The notes under the pieces are model-generated. The model was not told the origin of the DNA, ran no database searches, and saw nothing but the letters and a program-made list of their open reading frames with translations. 64,000 nt of DNA, from positions 62,001-126,000 of the forward strand of contig NZ_JAFBES010000006.1 in the NCBI RefSeq assembly GCF_016908875.1, given 5' to 3'. This stretch comes from Bacillus ectoiniformans (GTDB lineage: Bacteria > Bacillota > Bacilli > Bacillales > Domibacillaceae). The translations under genes were made by a program, and so were the position numbers. How positions within the stretch are numbered: position 1 is the stretch's first letter; every line of letters begins with the position of its first letter. This document shows positions 1 to 8,840 of the stretch, in pieces.

Positions 1-283
1 CTTTTATATAAATCTTTTCACCATCCACTTTTGCATAGTCCGTTTCTTGAACCCTATCTTTTAATTCGGCATTCCAATTCTCCAGCTGCATGAGGCTCAC
101 ATAGCCAAATAGCTTTACCCCTTTGCTTTTTAAAACGTTCAAGTCATCTTCTTTAAATGCTGTTGCTTCAATAATAGCGGCATCTAGCTTAGAAAGTTCG
201 GTTATTTTTTCTTTATCAGGTTTTCCATAAAATATTTGAAATGTTTTTATTTGATGAAGAGGATTCAACCACAATGTATCCAT
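1..283 (-). CDS. Partial glycoside hydrolase 114-like TIM-barrel protein (N-terminal part)
   Basis: The gene runs off the left edge, leaving about 94 N-terminal codons. It starts at an ATG (281-283) behind a good AGGAAAGG ribosome binding site. The visible protein has no signal peptide. It reads like the first strands of the TM1410/GH114 (PF03537) barrel: a FYGKP strand, then LDAAIIEATAFK and KGVKLFGYVSLMQLENW, the alternation of a strand ending in Glu with a KGVK(L/V)xGYxS strand that is typical of this family. GH114 members cleave galactosamine-containing polysaccharides; whether this one does cannot be told from the fragment. Family assignment is by eye and moderate. Confidence 0.5.
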   Translation of the reverse strand, partial: MDTLWLNPLHQIKTFQIFYGKPDKEKITELSKLDAAIIEATAFKEDDLNVLKSKGVKLFGYVSLMQLENWNAELKDRVQETDYAKVDGEKIYIK

Positions 284-472
284 CACTACCTTTCCTAATA
301 ATATAGCGCATACTATTAGCAAAATTTGACCTGTTTTTTTTCGCAGTCAACTCACCCGCCTCGCTTGTCACTCACCTTCATATCTGCTATAGAATTTTAT
401 GTTTGAGTGTTCACTATATTGTTATCTGTTCAACAAAAAAAGGACGGAAACTTTCTCCCTCCTTCTCACTGT

Positions 473-1072
473 TTATTTAAACCAGCCCTTTTCTTTTGAC
501 TGAGAAATGGCTTCAATTCGATTCTTCACTTCCAGCTTTTCAAAAATGGTGGAAATATAGTTGCGCACGGTGCCATTTTTTATTTGGAGCTGTTCCGCAA
601 TCTCTTTCGTGTTTTTCCCTTCAGCTACGAGTTCCAGCACTTCTTTTTCCCGTTCGGTTAAAGGATTCTCTTCGCTGTAAAAATCATCCATTAGTTCTGG
701 CGCATATATTTTTCTGCCTTTCATAATGCTGCGGATCGAGCTTGCCAATTCTTCACTGGGACTGTCTTTCAGCAAATATCCGCTTACTTTCGCTTTTAAT
801 GCTCGTTGAAAATAACCGGTGCGGGCAAACGTCGTTAAAATGATGACTTTACAGCCGTTCTCTTTTAATTCTTCTGCCGCTTCAAGACCGCTTTTTCCTG
901 GCATTTCGATGTCCATGATACAAACGTCCGGCTTCAGTTGCTTGACAAGCTTAATCGCTTCTTCGCCATTCGCTGCCTTCCCCACCACTTCCATATCATC
1001 TTCTAAGCTAAGCAAGGAACCCAAGGCTCCGAGCAACATACGCTGATCTTCGGCAATTACTATTCGAATCAT
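473..1072 (-). CDS. desR: DesR cold-shock response regulator
   Basis: NarL/FixJ-type response regulator of 199 aa, the same length as B. subtilis DesR. The receiver domain (about 1-120) has the acidic pair E8-D9, phospho-acceptor D54 in VCIMDIEMPG, T81 and K103. A LuxR-type helix-turn-helix follows (about 135-197, with LTEREKEVLELVAEGKNTKEI). In the Des system the phosphorylated regulator activates the desaturase gene when membranes become too rigid. It sits 15 bp downstream of desK with its own Shine-Dalgarno and is co-transcribed with it. The des-desK-desR order is that of B. subtilis, which supports this assignment over other NarL-family regulators. Confidence 0.9.
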   Translation of the reverse strand: MIRIVIAEDQRMLLGALGSLLSLEDDMEVVGKAANGEEAIKLVKQLKPDVCIMDIEMPGKSGLEAAEELKENGCKVIILTTFARTGYFQRALKAKVSGYLLKDSPSEELASSIRSIMKGRKIYAPELMDDFYSEENPLTEREKEVLELVAEGKNTKEIAEQLQIKNGTVRNYISTIFEKLEVKNRIEAISQSKEKGWFK

Positions 1073-1087
1073 TAAAGTTCCTCCCCG

Positions 1088-2191
1088 TTACCCCTTATGC
1101 TTCACATCATGTGGCACAACCATTACCACGGTTGTTCCTTCTTCTTCTAAGATTTCAAGCGTCCCATTGACAAATTCCAGTCTCTCTCTCATGCCTAACA
1201 AACCGCTGCCTTTACCGAAATCATTTTCTTTAAAGCCGACGCCATTATCTTTTACCGTCAATATTGTTTCATTTGAAGATTGTTCAATTGAGATCTGGCA
1301 GGAGGTAGCTTGGCTATGTTTCACCACATTCGTCACTGCTTCTTTCATACACATACTCAAAATGTTCTCAAGAAATAAAGACAAATGGGCTGTTTTAAAT
1401 TCCTCATCACTAACCAGTTCGATCTGGGCTGCTTTCAGTATTTGTTTCACAAGAACGATTTCATCTTTTAACCGGATGCCCCGCATGGAAGAAACCATTT
1501 TCCTTACTTCGTTTAAGGCGGTTCTTGCTGTTTGCTGAACATCTTTTAATTCACTTCGAGCCTGCTCAGGATCTTTGGAGATTAATTTGCTGGCTAAATC
1601 ACTTTTTAAACCGATCATCGAAAGCTTTTGCCCCAGCGTATCATGCAGATCACGGGCAATCCTTTGACGCTCTTCTTGTTTCACTAATTCAGAAATTCTG
1701 TCATTCGCATCTTTCAGCTTTTCTTCAAGCACCTCTTGTTTCTTGCGGTTAAATAAATTAAACGGCATTAAGATGACACTGATATACACAATGACAATAA
1801 ACGGAAGCTGCTTTAGAAATGTTTCATTCTGCAGCACAATATTGTAGTTTATCGCAATCGTTGTTGACACTAAATGAATGACATACAACGTAATAAAAGC
1901 CACGCGGCTCTTAATATTGCCGTTGTAATAAGCAATATAAAAGGCAAAATAGACAAATTGAAACAGAATGGTCATTGTCATTGAAATGGCAATTAAAATA
2001 CACGTCCACAAATAGACAGGCCACTTATTTGAGATAAACGCAAATCGGAAGGTGATAAAAAAGAAAATAGTCAGTGCAATTCCGATAATAATTTCTTTTG
2101 TAGATGATGACTGGAAAATAAAATAAAAAGGCAATAAACTTAACACGGCCCAAATATACGGACTAGTACCCGAACTTAAACGTTTTTGCAT
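1088..2191 (-). CDS. desK: DesK membrane thermosensor histidine kinase
   Basis: HPK7-family sensor kinase of 367 aa. The first 145 residues form about five membrane segments with almost no extracellular loops, the layout of DesK, which senses bilayer thickness. A linker helix leads to the dimerisation domain, with the phosphorylated His at about 183 in RIARDLHDTLGQKLSM, and a C-terminal HATPase_c domain (NVVKHS, DNGVGF, GSGLLGMRER). It switches from phosphatase at warm temperature to kinase in the cold and acts on DesR. The gene lies downstream of des, separated by a hairpin, and directly upstream of desR. Confidence 0.9.
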   Translation of the reverse strand: MQKRLSSGTSPYIWAVLSLLPFYFIFQSSSTKEIIIGIALTIFFFITFRFAFISNKWPVYLWTCILIAISMTMTILFQFVYFAFYIAYYNGNIKSRVAFITLYVIHLVSTTIAINYNIVLQNETFLKQLPFIVIVYISVILMPFNLFNRKKQEVLEEKLKDANDRISELVKQEERQRIARDLHDTLGQKLSMIGLKSDLASKLISKDPEQARSELKDVQQTARTALNEVRKMVSSMRGIRLKDEIVLVKQILKAAQIELVSDEEFKTAHLSLFLENILSMCMKEAVTNVVKHSQATSCQISIEQSSNETILTVKDNGVGFKENDFGKGSGLLGMRERLEFVNGTLEILEEEGTTVVMVVPHDVKHKG

Positions 2192-2245
2192 TATTTCAAC
2201 CCTCTATGAAATGGTTTGACTTAATATATATTTTATCATAACAAA

Positions 2246-2294
2246 AACATGCTTCTCACTCTCTGATTACGTTCCAAAAAGGGAGAAGCATGTT
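2246..2294 (-). terminator. Hairpin between des and desK
   Basis: A perfect 12-bp inverted repeat (2246-2257 with 2283-2294) with a 25-nt loop is followed on the minus strand by a short T-rich run. It lies just after the des stop codon and should end most des transcripts, letting desKR be expressed at lower or independent levels. Confidence 0.75.
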
Positions 2295-2307
2295 GAAGCA
2301 GGCTTAC

Positions 2308-3348
2308 TTATTTATTCTCATTCACTTGAACAGAGATGTAATTTGTATTCTTTTTATTTGGAGCCACTTCTTTTAAATATTTAAACCCGACAAACCGTTC
2401 ATTTTTTTCATCCCATAAACGGAAGCGAAGCGATTGCAAACTCGTCGATAACGTAATCGTTGGCACATTTTGCAGCGGCACCGAGTTATAATGAGCTTCT
2501 TCAAGTTTGTAATTGGGCACTCTCGGGCTCAGGTGATGTACATGGTGGAAACCAATATTTCCTGTCAGCCATTGCAAAGGTTTAGGCAGCTTATAGAAAG
2601 AACTGCCTTCTACTGCCGCTTTCACATACTCCCATTCCTTATCTTCTTTAAAATAAGAATCTTCAAACGTATGCTGAACATAAAACAGCCAAATCCCAGC
2701 CATACCGGCAATATAGAAAATCGGGCCCTGGACAAGTAAGAACGACTGCCACCCTAGTGTCCAGCAAAGCAGGGCAATAATTGAAACGATGCTGATATTA
2801 ATGATATATGTGTTGATCCGTTCCTTCATTCTAGCCTCTTTCGTGTTGAAACGATTCGTAATTAAAAAGACATATATTGGACCTAACCCAAACATAACAA
2901 GCGGGCTGCGGTACAATCGATAAGCCACACGCTGCCAAAATGAAGCCGCTTGATATTCTTCTACCGTCAAAAGCCAAATATCTCCCGTTCCGCGCTTATC
3001 TAAGTTACTGCTCGTCGCATGATGGACGGAATGACTGTGCTGCCATTGATAAAAAGGGAAAAATGTGAGAACGCCAGTGATCGTTCCAACAATTTGATTG
3101 GCTTTCCGGTTTTTAAAGAAAGAGTAGTGACAGCAATCATGAAAAATAATAAAGATTCTTGTCATTAATCCCGCCCCAACGACCGCAAAAGCAAGTGTTA
3201 AAAAATAGGAAATGGACAAGCTTTGATAAGCGAAGATCCAGACTAATATGAACGGCACAATTGTATTAACGAGCTGCCATATACTATCTTTTGTGTTTGA
3301 TTTCTCATAAGGTGATATTTCTTTTTTTAAGGTTTTTAGGTTTGTCAT
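2308..3348 (-). CDS. des: Acyl-lipid delta5 desaturase Des
   Basis: Membrane fatty acid desaturase of 346 aa (B. subtilis Des is similar). It inserts a cis double bond into acyl chains of existing phospholipids, restoring fluidity in the cold. The three histidine boxes that bind the di-iron centre are visible: HDCCH (about 70-74), HSHSVHH (about 104-110) and FHHVHH (about 268-273). Hydrophobic stretches near 30-65, 150-165 and 185-225 form the membrane part. The gene has its own promoter and a palindromic site fitting DesR control, and the two-component pair lies immediately downstream. Confidence 0.93.
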   Translation of the reverse strand: MTNLKTLKKEISPYEKSNTKDSIWQLVNTIVPFILVWIFAYQSLSISYFLTLAFAVVGAGLMTRIFIIFHDCCHYSFFKNRKANQIVGTITGVLTFFPFYQWQHSHSVHHATSSNLDKRGTGDIWLLTVEEYQAASFWQRVAYRLYRSPLVMFGLGPIYVFLITNRFNTKEARMKERINTYIINISIVSIIALLCWTLGWQSFLLVQGPIFYIAGMAGIWLFYVQHTFEDSYFKEDKEWEYVKAAVEGSSFYKLPKPLQWLTGNIGFHHVHHLSPRVPNYKLEEAHYNSVPLQNVPTITLSTSLQSLRFRLWDEKNERFVGFKYLKEVAPNKKNTNYISVQVNENK

Positions 3349-3381
3349 ACTGCATATCCCTTTCCTCTTTTGATATTTCTA

Positions 3382-3447
3382 ATTATAAAGAAAGGGTTTT
3401 TCTTTGTGCAGTAGCACCCGTCATGCAAGGAGTATGACAAGTGTCAT
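3382..3447 (-). promoter_or_regulatory. des promoter with probable DesR operator
   Basis: On the minus strand a consensus -10 TATAAT (3382-3387) has only a weak -35 (TGCACA, 3405-3410, 17-bp spacing), as expected of an activator-dependent promoter. Upstream lies a perfect palindrome ATGACAAGTGTCAT (3434-3447) and a second arm pair GTCAT/ATGAC (3420-3438). These would sit about 45-72 bp upstream of the start point, the zone where DesR binds in B. subtilis. The operator role is inferred from position and neighbours. Confidence 0.65.
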
Positions 3448-3559
3448 GTTTTAAGAAGTTTTTTTAAAAAAAAATGTGATAACGATCATGATTTGCCAAA
3501 CATTGAAGGGCATGAAACCCTTTCGTTTTGTTCATCTTATGATCAGGAGGTGTATTCAG

Positions 3560-3682
3560 ATGGATAAAAACGCAAATAAAAATGAGCAAAACTCCGGTCA
3601 GCCTAAACCAATGAGCGGTTCTCATAAAGTGAAAAACAAGAACCATTCCAAACAGAAAAAGCATAGCAGTCACGATATGTAA
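3560..3682 (+). CDS. sspP: Small acid-soluble spore protein P (SspP)
   Basis: A 40-aa very hydrophilic protein starting at ATG 3560, 7-8 nt after a textbook AGGAGG. It matches SspP (also called CotL), a minor spore-core protein of about 48 aa, in its core [17 protein letters not shown] and its C-terminal SSHDM. It is made in the forespore and has no known enzymatic role. A longer in-frame reading from 3476 lacks a ribosome binding site, so the short form is preferred. It is monocistronic and divergent from des. Confidence 0.85.
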   Translation: MDKNANKNEQNSGQPKPMSGSHKVKNKNHSKQKKHSSHDM

Positions 3683-3700
3683 GAATTAATTACCTTTAGC

Positions 3701-3737
3701 ATATTTCCCTGGATAAGTGTAAATACCAGGGAAATAT
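3701..3737 (+). terminator. Hairpin after sspP
   Basis: Perfect 12-bp inverted repeat (3701-3712 with 3726-3737), 13-nt loop, beginning 18 nt after the sspP stop. No clear U-tract follows, so it may stabilise the mRNA 3' end as much as terminate. Confidence 0.5.
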
Positions 3738-3799
3738 GTTCTGAAAGTATAACCCATCCTGAAAGCTAATAAGCCATCCACGAAAGCCAATAACAGTTT

Positions 3800-3827
3800 A
3801 AAAAAAGGCCACTTAAAAGTGACCTTT
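3800..3827 (-). terminator. Terminator of the M20 amidohydrolase gene
   Basis: An 11-bp stem with one G-U pair (3804-3827), followed on the minus strand by a run of T residues (3800-3806), lies 13 nt after the amidohydrolase stop codon. Confidence 0.8.
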
Positions 3828-3839
3828 CCCATCTTAAAA

Positions 3840-5075
3840 TTATTTATTTGCAATAGCCAAAGCCGTTTCTAATACGACGTTGACACCCTTTTCACAATCT
3901 TCCCATGTCGTTAATTCATCTTCGTCATGGCTTTTGCCATTAATACTTGGAACGAATACCATGGCAGATGGGATATAGCTTTGTAAGAATTGAGCATCGT
4001 GACCTGCCCCGCTCACCATTCTTTTATACGAATATCCTAATGACTTTGTTGATTCTTCCACTGCATTGCACACTTCTTCATCGAACCATACCGTATCGCG
4101 GCTCCATAATTTTGTCGCTTTAATTTCACAGCCTTCGTTTGCGGCAGACTCTGTTAATTCCTGAATGATTTGCTCTACTTGCTTGATCGTTTCAGGATTT
4201 TTATGTCTTGCTTCTAAAGAAAAGACCACTTTATTAGGAATAACCGTATGGATATTAGGCCATACATTCATCCGGCCCATTGTATACACTAAATCCTCAT
4301 CAAGCGCAGCCAATTTTTGACGAGCTTCTTGAATTAAATTATTAGCAGCAAACAATGCATCTCTTCTCATATTCATTGGTGTTGTTCCTGCATGATCGGA
4401 TTCCCCATACACTTCAATATCGTAGCAAACCATGCCCAACACACATTCAACTACGCCTATCGTCAATTGCTCTCTTTCAAGAATAGGACCTTGTTCGATA
4501 TGAAGTTCAAGGAATGCCGTTGCTTCTTTTAAACGGTTTGCCTCTTCTCCTGCATAGCCAATCGCATTCAGTGCTTCTTCAAATGTAATTCCATCAACAT
4601 CTTTCTTTTTCAGCATTTCTTCTTTATTAAATTTACCTGAAAGTACGCCTGACGCCATCATAGATGGTTCAAAACGTGCACCTTCTTCATTGGTAACGTT
4701 TACAATTGTAATTGGAATTTGCGGTTTGATATTATTTTCGACAAGTGTGCGCACAATTTCTAATCCTGCTAACACCCCTAATATACCATCAAAGCGGCCG
4801 CCTTTTTTCACTGAATCAATATGTGAACCCATTACCACTGGTGGTTTCGTATTATCAACGCCTTCAAGAGTCGCATAAATACTTCCCATATCATCGACCT
4901 TCACTGACATACCAAGCTCTTTGCAGCATTCACAGAAGTAGTCACGTGCTAAACGATCCTCTTCAGATAATGTTAGACGTGTCACTCCATTTTTTTCGGT
5001 ACGGCCGAAATCCGCGAATTTTTCTAACGTGTCTTTTAATCTTTCACCATTAATCAATACTTTTTGTCTTTGCAT
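3840..5075 (-). CDS. M20-family N-carbamoyl amino acid / allantoate amidohydrolase
   Basis: Zn-dependent hydrolase of 411 aa, the usual size for the AmaB/PucF/AllC group, which releases ammonia and CO2 from N-carbamoyl amino acids or allantoate. Metal-ligand motifs are intact: GSHIDSV (H85), GGRFDG (D96), NEEGARF (E130/E131), LELHIEQGP (about His192) and a C-terminal SGAGHDAQF. A lid/dimerisation domain occupies the middle. It is transcribed alone with its own terminator. No other purine or hydantoin catabolic gene is nearby, so the exact substrate (N-carbamoyl-L-amino acid, allantoate or ureidoglycolate type) is open. Confidence 0.85.
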   Translation of the reverse strand: MQRQKVLINGERLKDTLEKFADFGRTEKNGVTRLTLSEEDRLARDYFCECCKELGMSVKVDDMGSIYATLEGVDNTKPPVVMGSHIDSVKKGGRFDGILGVLAGLEIVRTLVENNIKPQIPITIVNVTNEEGARFEPSMMASGVLSGKFNKEEMLKKKDVDGITFEEALNAIGYAGEEANRLKEATAFLELHIEQGPILEREQLTIGVVECVLGMVCYDIEVYGESDHAGTTPMNMRRDALFAANNLIQEARQKLAALDEDLVYTMGRMNVWPNIHTVIPNKVVFSLEARHKNPETIKQVEQIIQELTESAANEGCEIKATKLWSRDTVWFDEEVCNAVEESTKSLGYSYKRMVSGAGHDAQFLQSYIPSAMVFVPSINGKSHDEDELTTWEDCEKGVNVVLETALAIANK

Positions 5076-5218
5076 ATTGCATACCTCCTAAAAATATAAA
5101 TTAATATTGTTTGTATCAATAAAAAACTTTTCATTTAATAATTTCATTATTGCATAAAATATTAAATTAATCTAGTTTGTTTTTATTATTTTCAAAAAAT
5201 TCAATGTTTTACTCCATT

Positions 5219-5252
5219 AAAAAAGCCGGCTTCTCTTTGAGAGAGACCGGCC
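5219..5252 (-). terminator. Terminator of the mug gene
   Basis: GC-rich stem (GCCGG/CCGGC with an inner CTCTC/GAGAG pairing) followed on the minus strand by six T residues, just after the glycosylase stop. Confidence 0.8.
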
Positions 5253-5270
5253 ACTTGCATGGATTCAAGA

Positions 5271-5777
5271 TTATTTTTTGATCAAATTGGTTAACTCGGA
5301 ATATATTTTCACTATCTCCTCCATTGGCATTCGAACTAGTCCGCTCGAAGAAGGTGCAACAAAATCCTGTATATTCTGTATGATCGGCTCCTGCTGAACT
5401 CCCCATGCAACTTGTTTTCTTTTGCTGTATTGCTGATATACTCCTTTACCGACATAGCAGACAACTTTAGGCTGATAGTGCTTTATTTTTCTTTTTAATT
5501 CCGCTCTTCCAACCTCGTATTCTTCCATTGTTATGTCTTGAGCCGCTTTGGTCGGTCTTTCAACTATATTGGTTAAGCCATATCCATACTCTAATAATTT
5601 GTAGTCATCGTGTGGCTGCAGCTGACAAGGGGTCAGTCCTGCTTGAAATAAAATTTTCCAAAATCGATTGGTAGGGTTAGCAAAATGGTGTCCTGTCTCC
5701 CCTGACATAAGACTTGGATTAAAGCCAACAAACAATACATCTAAGTTTTCTTGTAAATGATCCCTAATTGGCTGCAC
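5271..5777 (-). CDS. mug: Mug-type G/T(U)-mismatch DNA glycosylase
   Basis: Uracil-DNA glycosylase superfamily member of 168 aa, the length of E. coli Mug. The first motif reads FVGFNPSLMSGETGHHFANP, with Asn as the family-2 catalytic residue and the NRFW helix after it. The second motif near the C-terminus is APSSSGLVR, where family members have a NPSGL loop that wedges into DNA. The enzyme removes uracil or ethenocytosine opposite guanine. It is monocistronic between its own terminator and a divergent small gene. The assignment is firm at family level. Confidence 0.85.
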   Translation of the reverse strand: MQPIRDHLQENLDVLFVGFNPSLMSGETGHHFANPTNRFWKILFQAGLTPCQLQPHDDYKLLEYGYGLTNIVERPTKAAQDITMEEYEVGRAELKRKIKHYQPKVVCYVGKGVYQQYSKRKQVAWGVQQEPIIQNIQDFVAPSSSGLVRMPMEEIVKIYSELTNLIKK

Positions 5778-5871
5778 AGCTCTCCTCCTTCGCTTTGTTT
5801 ATAACTTATTATTTTACCTCTATACATTATCCATTTATACTATTGAAAGAACTTGATAGAGGAGAATGTTT

Positions 5872-6174
5872 GTGAACAAAAAAGAAATGGAAGAAGCAAT
5901 TATCAGCAACTACCAAAAAGACGAACAAATGATGATCCTTGTATTTGCCCAGTGGTGCATCAACCATGATCTTGACCCTGAATCAGTATATTTGCGTGCC
6001 TACCCTAATCAAACGGCAAACCCGGCTTTACAGCAAGCTCTTGACTTAACTGTTCCTAGAGAAGAAGCTGGTGACATCTCAAATGATACTGTTCTTGGTG
6101 TGTTATCGTTATACGGAAATGATGACCTTGCTTTTGTAGTCAGTGAAGAAATACAAAAACTCACAAAAAAATAA
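5872..6174 (+). CDS. Conserved hypothetical acidic protein
   Basis: Small acidic soluble protein of 100 aa that I do not recognise. The GTG at 5872 is preferred over the in-frame ATG at 5866, because the GAGGAG ribosome binding site lies 7 nt before the GTG but almost touches the ATG. It has no membrane segment or signal peptide. It looks all-helical, with an MMILVFAQWC stretch, a Pro-Asn-rich turn in the middle and an LSLYGNDDLAFVVSEEIQK end. It is divergent from mug and convergent with the DUF4385 gene. Confidence 0.75.
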   Translation: MNKKEMEEAIISNYQKDEQMMILVFAQWCINHDLDPESVYLRAYPNQTANPALQQALDLTVPREEAGDISNDTVLGVLSLYGNDDLAFVVSEEIQKLTKK

Positions 6175-6185
6175 CAGTCAATAGT

Positions 6186-6216
6186 AAATCCGAAAAGCTT
6201 TAGGCCTTTCGGATTT
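6186..6216. terminator. Bidirectional hairpin between convergent genes
   Basis: A 10-bp stem AAATCCGAAA/TTTCGGATTT with an 11-nt loop lies between the stop codons of the hypothetical gene and the DUF4385 gene. A/T runs on both sides suit termination in both directions. Confidence 0.7.
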
Positions 6217-6229
6217 TACTTATAGCGTA

Positions 6230-6676
6230 TTATCCATACTTTTTCTGATGTTCTTTCTTCAATGTTAGATATTCCTCGTCCTCTCGCACTATTTTCCACT
6301 TTTCTTCAAATATAGCCGCGGATTTCGCTTTTTCCTTATCAATTATCCGTTTCTTCACATCGCCGTCTTTGTCGTATTTGCGGCCGCCTTTATAATTCGT
6401 GTAGCGTCTTGCGCGGGTATAACCCATCTGCAAAAACTTCCGTGCCATATCCATCCCGACAAAATCATCTTTCTTTTTATAATCAAGATACATCTGATAA
6501 ATTTTTTCTGATGATTCCTTAGCAATATCCGGAGTTTTAAATCGCCAGTGTGGAAGGATTTCTCCTTTATAAGGCTCCACCATTAACACACCTTGTTCGC
6601 CCCGGCCTACCCGATATTTTTCAGGATTTTTTCTAAAGTCTATTTGGTCAAAGTCAAGTGAGTAATCAAAGGCCAC
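6230..6676 (-). CDS. DUF4385 family protein
   Basis: A 148-aa soluble, basic, aromatic-rich protein that fits DUF4385: an N-terminal FDYSLDFDQIDFRKNPEKY, GEQGVLMVEPYKGEILPHW in the middle, and the MARKFLQMGYTRARRYTNYK helix. The family is found in bacteria and plants and has no established function. The gene follows the amidinotransferase-like gene by 22 bp and is probably co-transcribed with it; that pairing does not by itself suggest a role. Confidence 0.8.
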   Translation of the reverse strand: MAFDYSLDFDQIDFRKNPEKYRVGRGEQGVLMVEPYKGEILPHWRFKTPDIAKESSEKIYQMYLDYKKKDDFVGMDMARKFLQMGYTRARRYTNYKGGRKYDKDGDVKKRIIDKEKAKSAAIFEEKWKIVREDEEYLTLKKEHQKKYG

Positions 6677-6698
6677 CTCATGTCACTCCTTTTTGTTA

Positions 6699-7553
6699 TT
6701 AGCCGCGCAAAATCGGAAGTGTACAGCACCTAAATGAGCCGCCTGATTTAATAATCTCTGATATATCTACTTCGATCACTTCATAGCCTCGCGATCTCAT
6801 CTCTTCATTTACTTTCTTATTCATTGGGAGACTAATCACCTTTTTATCACCAATGGACAATACATTCGTTCCCATCGTGAATTGTTCTTCTTCTGTCACT
6901 TCTATCAGCTGATATCGATTTGACAGCCATTCGATTTCTTTTTGATTTAACGCTTTAGGGAAAATCAGGGCTTCATCAGGAGATAAGATGTTAAACACAC
7001 AATCTAGATGCAGATAGGATCCATCAAACGGAACAGGGAAAATTTCAAACTCCGGGAGAAGAGTACGCAATTTCTTAATCGACTCTTCATTGGTTCGGTC
7101 ACTCACTCCTACATAGATGGTGCTGCGATCGATAATGACATCTCCCCCTTCAATAAAATCATCCGTGATATTATGATAAGGAATCTGCTTTTCCTCTAGC
7201 CATTTTTTAAGCACAACCTCTTCTCCCTGACGAATGTTGCTGGCCATTTCCGCTACAAAAATAGTGTCTCCCAAGGTAAAACCAATGTCTCTCGTAAAAA
7301 CCTGCTCAGGAAGCTCGGGCTTAGCTGGCAGCGTGATCACATCCACCCCATGTTTCCTTAACGCTTCTTTAAACTGCAGGTGCTGCTGAACTGCTTTTTC
7401 TTTATCAATATTTTCATCCAAAAAGTGTTCTTGTGTTTTATTAATCACTTCACGTATCGCCATATATTGAGGTTCACAGACAATTACGGTATGTAGCTTA
7501 TCATATTCAGAATGACAGGAAATTTTTAAGTTACGTTCAGGAACTAATGTCAT
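6699..7553 (-). CDS. Amidinotransferase-fold (DDAH-like) hydrolase, YkgA type
   Basis: A 284-aa member of the guanidino-group-modifying superfamily, resembling B. subtilis YkgA, annotated as a dimethylarginine dimethylaminohydrolase-like protein. The alpha/beta-propeller markers are visible: FTRDIGF (substrate Asp), EGGDVI, YLHLDCVFN (catalytic His at about 182) and a C-terminal GGSFRCCTLPI carrying the nucleophilic Cys (276 or 277). The natural substrate is uncertain; dimethylarginine, arginine or another guanidine compound are possible. First gene of a probable two-gene unit with DUF4385. Confidence 0.8.
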   Translation of the reverse strand: MTLVPERNLKISCHSEYDKLHTVIVCEPQYMAIREVINKTQEHFLDENIDKEKAVQQHLQFKEALRKHGVDVITLPAKPELPEQVFTRDIGFTLGDTIFVAEMASNIRQGEEVVLKKWLEEKQIPYHNITDDFIEGGDVIIDRSTIYVGVSDRTNEESIKKLRTLLPEFEIFPVPFDGSYLHLDCVFNILSPDEALIFPKALNQKEIEWLSNRYQLIEVTEEEQFTMGTNVLSIGDKKVISLPMNKKVNEEMRSRGYEVIEVDISEIIKSGGSFRCCTLPILRG

Positions 7554-7684
7554 GAATAGTCCTCCTTAGTTGTTTAAAAGTAATATTCCCTACATCAGGA
7601 GGGTTATAAACAAAAGCAGACTAAAACTTATCAATTCCGAAAAGATAAATTAACAATGTAAACTGCGGCCTTGCTACATAACGT

Positions 7685-7720
7685 AAAAACCCCTGTGGTA
7701 CTTTGCATACAGGGATTTTT
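7685..7720 (-). terminator. Terminator of the germinant receptor operon
   Basis: A 12-nt inverted repeat with one mismatch (7685-7696 with 7709-7720) ends in a T run on the minus strand, 14 nt after the C-subunit stop. Confidence 0.85.
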
Positions 7721-7733
7721 GATTGCACCATGT

Positions 7734-8840
7734 TTAATTAATAATTCCATGTCCAACGATCTCTACGTTAAATTTGGGTATTATCGTTATATCTGGATAT
7801 TCTTTATCCCATTTCATTTGCTTCCAGTCAGCATTGTGATAGGCAATCAGTTCACGGCCAATGCCAAGCAGATCACTATTGGCTTTTTGGATTTTGGTAA
7901 TTGTTTTCTCCGCTTTTTTTGTCAGCTGCTCTTCGATTTTTCGTTCCAATTTCACAATTACTTTAGGATCAATTAGATGATCCTGGGGATATTCAACGAT
8001 TGAGATTTTTGTATTCACCGTCACTTCTGCTTGAACATTTCCTGGTTTTGAAGAGACGATTTTAAGGTTAGATTTCGCTTTTTTAAAGCTATAAGTAATA
8101 TAATTGTTCTTATTAGGTTTTTGACCGCTAGATATTTTTGTAACATACCTTGCTGTTTTCGCTTTTTCTCCTTGCATAATTAAGAGCAAGGTCGTTTCCT
8201 CACCCGTTAAGTAACCTGTAAGTGACCGTTTATGAAACATCGCTGTCCCATCTAGTACCACTTCCTCCCCTTTCTTCTTAAATGCAGGGATGAAAAAGTC
8301 TTTACCTTCGTCAAACATAAGTGTGCATACTGTTTGTATATTGACATTAGGAATACTCGTTACTTGTACTTCGCTGGCTATAATTTCACTTAAATATTCA
8401 GCGATTAGTGTGTTCTCTGTTGCTTTCATGTCTATAATATCACTGGCCTTTCCTTTTACCACGCCTAAATTAGCCGATAAGGAGCTATTTGGCTCGCGAT
8501 AAAAAACGTCTAAAAAGGAATAGATATCTTGCTTTGCCACCTTTTCACCAAGTAAAAACACTCGGTTTTTTGAGGGTTGAAAAATTCCGGATACTTTACG
8601 GTCCATTTGGATCCTTGTATCTCTTATCGTATCTCCGGTGGCATGAACGACTGCATTTGTAGGGACACCGTTAACAAAATCTCGAATAACGGAAGAGGTA
8701 TAGATCTTTCCATCCTCAGTCAAATCAAATCCGCTTCCATAAACTAATCGAGATTCTTTCAAGAGCCGCTGATCCCAGCATCCAGCTGTAAAAACAGTGA
8801 ATATAACGATTAATGGCAAGAGTATTCGAGCACACCTCAT
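7734..8840 (-). CDS. Germinant receptor C subunit, GerAC-type lipoprotein
   Basis: A 368-aa lipoprotein of the Ger(x)C family, the outer-leaflet subunit of nutrient germinant receptors in the spore inner membrane. The N-terminus is a lipoprotein signal with lipobox FTAGC (Cys about 21), followed by the family sequence WDQRLLKES. The rest is the three-domain GerAC fold, ending in a conserved WKQMKWDKEYPD region close to the C-terminus. Its start codon overlaps the stop of the B-subunit gene by 4 nt. Which germinant is recognised cannot be predicted. Confidence 0.92.
   Translation of the reverse strand: MRCARILLPLIVIFTVFTAGCWDQRLLKESRLVYGSGFDLTEDGKIYTSSVIRDFVNGVPTNAVVHATGDTIRDTRIQMDRKVSGIFQPSKNRVFLLGEKVAKQDIYSFLDVFYREPNSSLSANLGVVKGKASDIIDMKATENTLIAEYLSEIIASEVQVTSIPNVNIQTVCTLMFDEGKDFFIPAFKKKGEEVVLDGTAMFHKRSLTGYLTGEETTLLLIMQGEKAKTARYVTKISSGQKPNKNNYITYSFKKAKSNLKIVSSKPGNVQAEVTVNTKISIVEYPQDHLIDPKVIVKLERKIEEQLTKKAEKTITKIQKANSDLLGIGRELIAYHNADWKQMKWDKEYPDITIIPKFNVEIVGHGIIN

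Noticed and set aside
3464..3673. Hydrophobic minus-strand ORF opposite sspP.
   Set aside because: Antisense shadow of sspP; the plus frame matches a known family with a perfect ribosome binding site.
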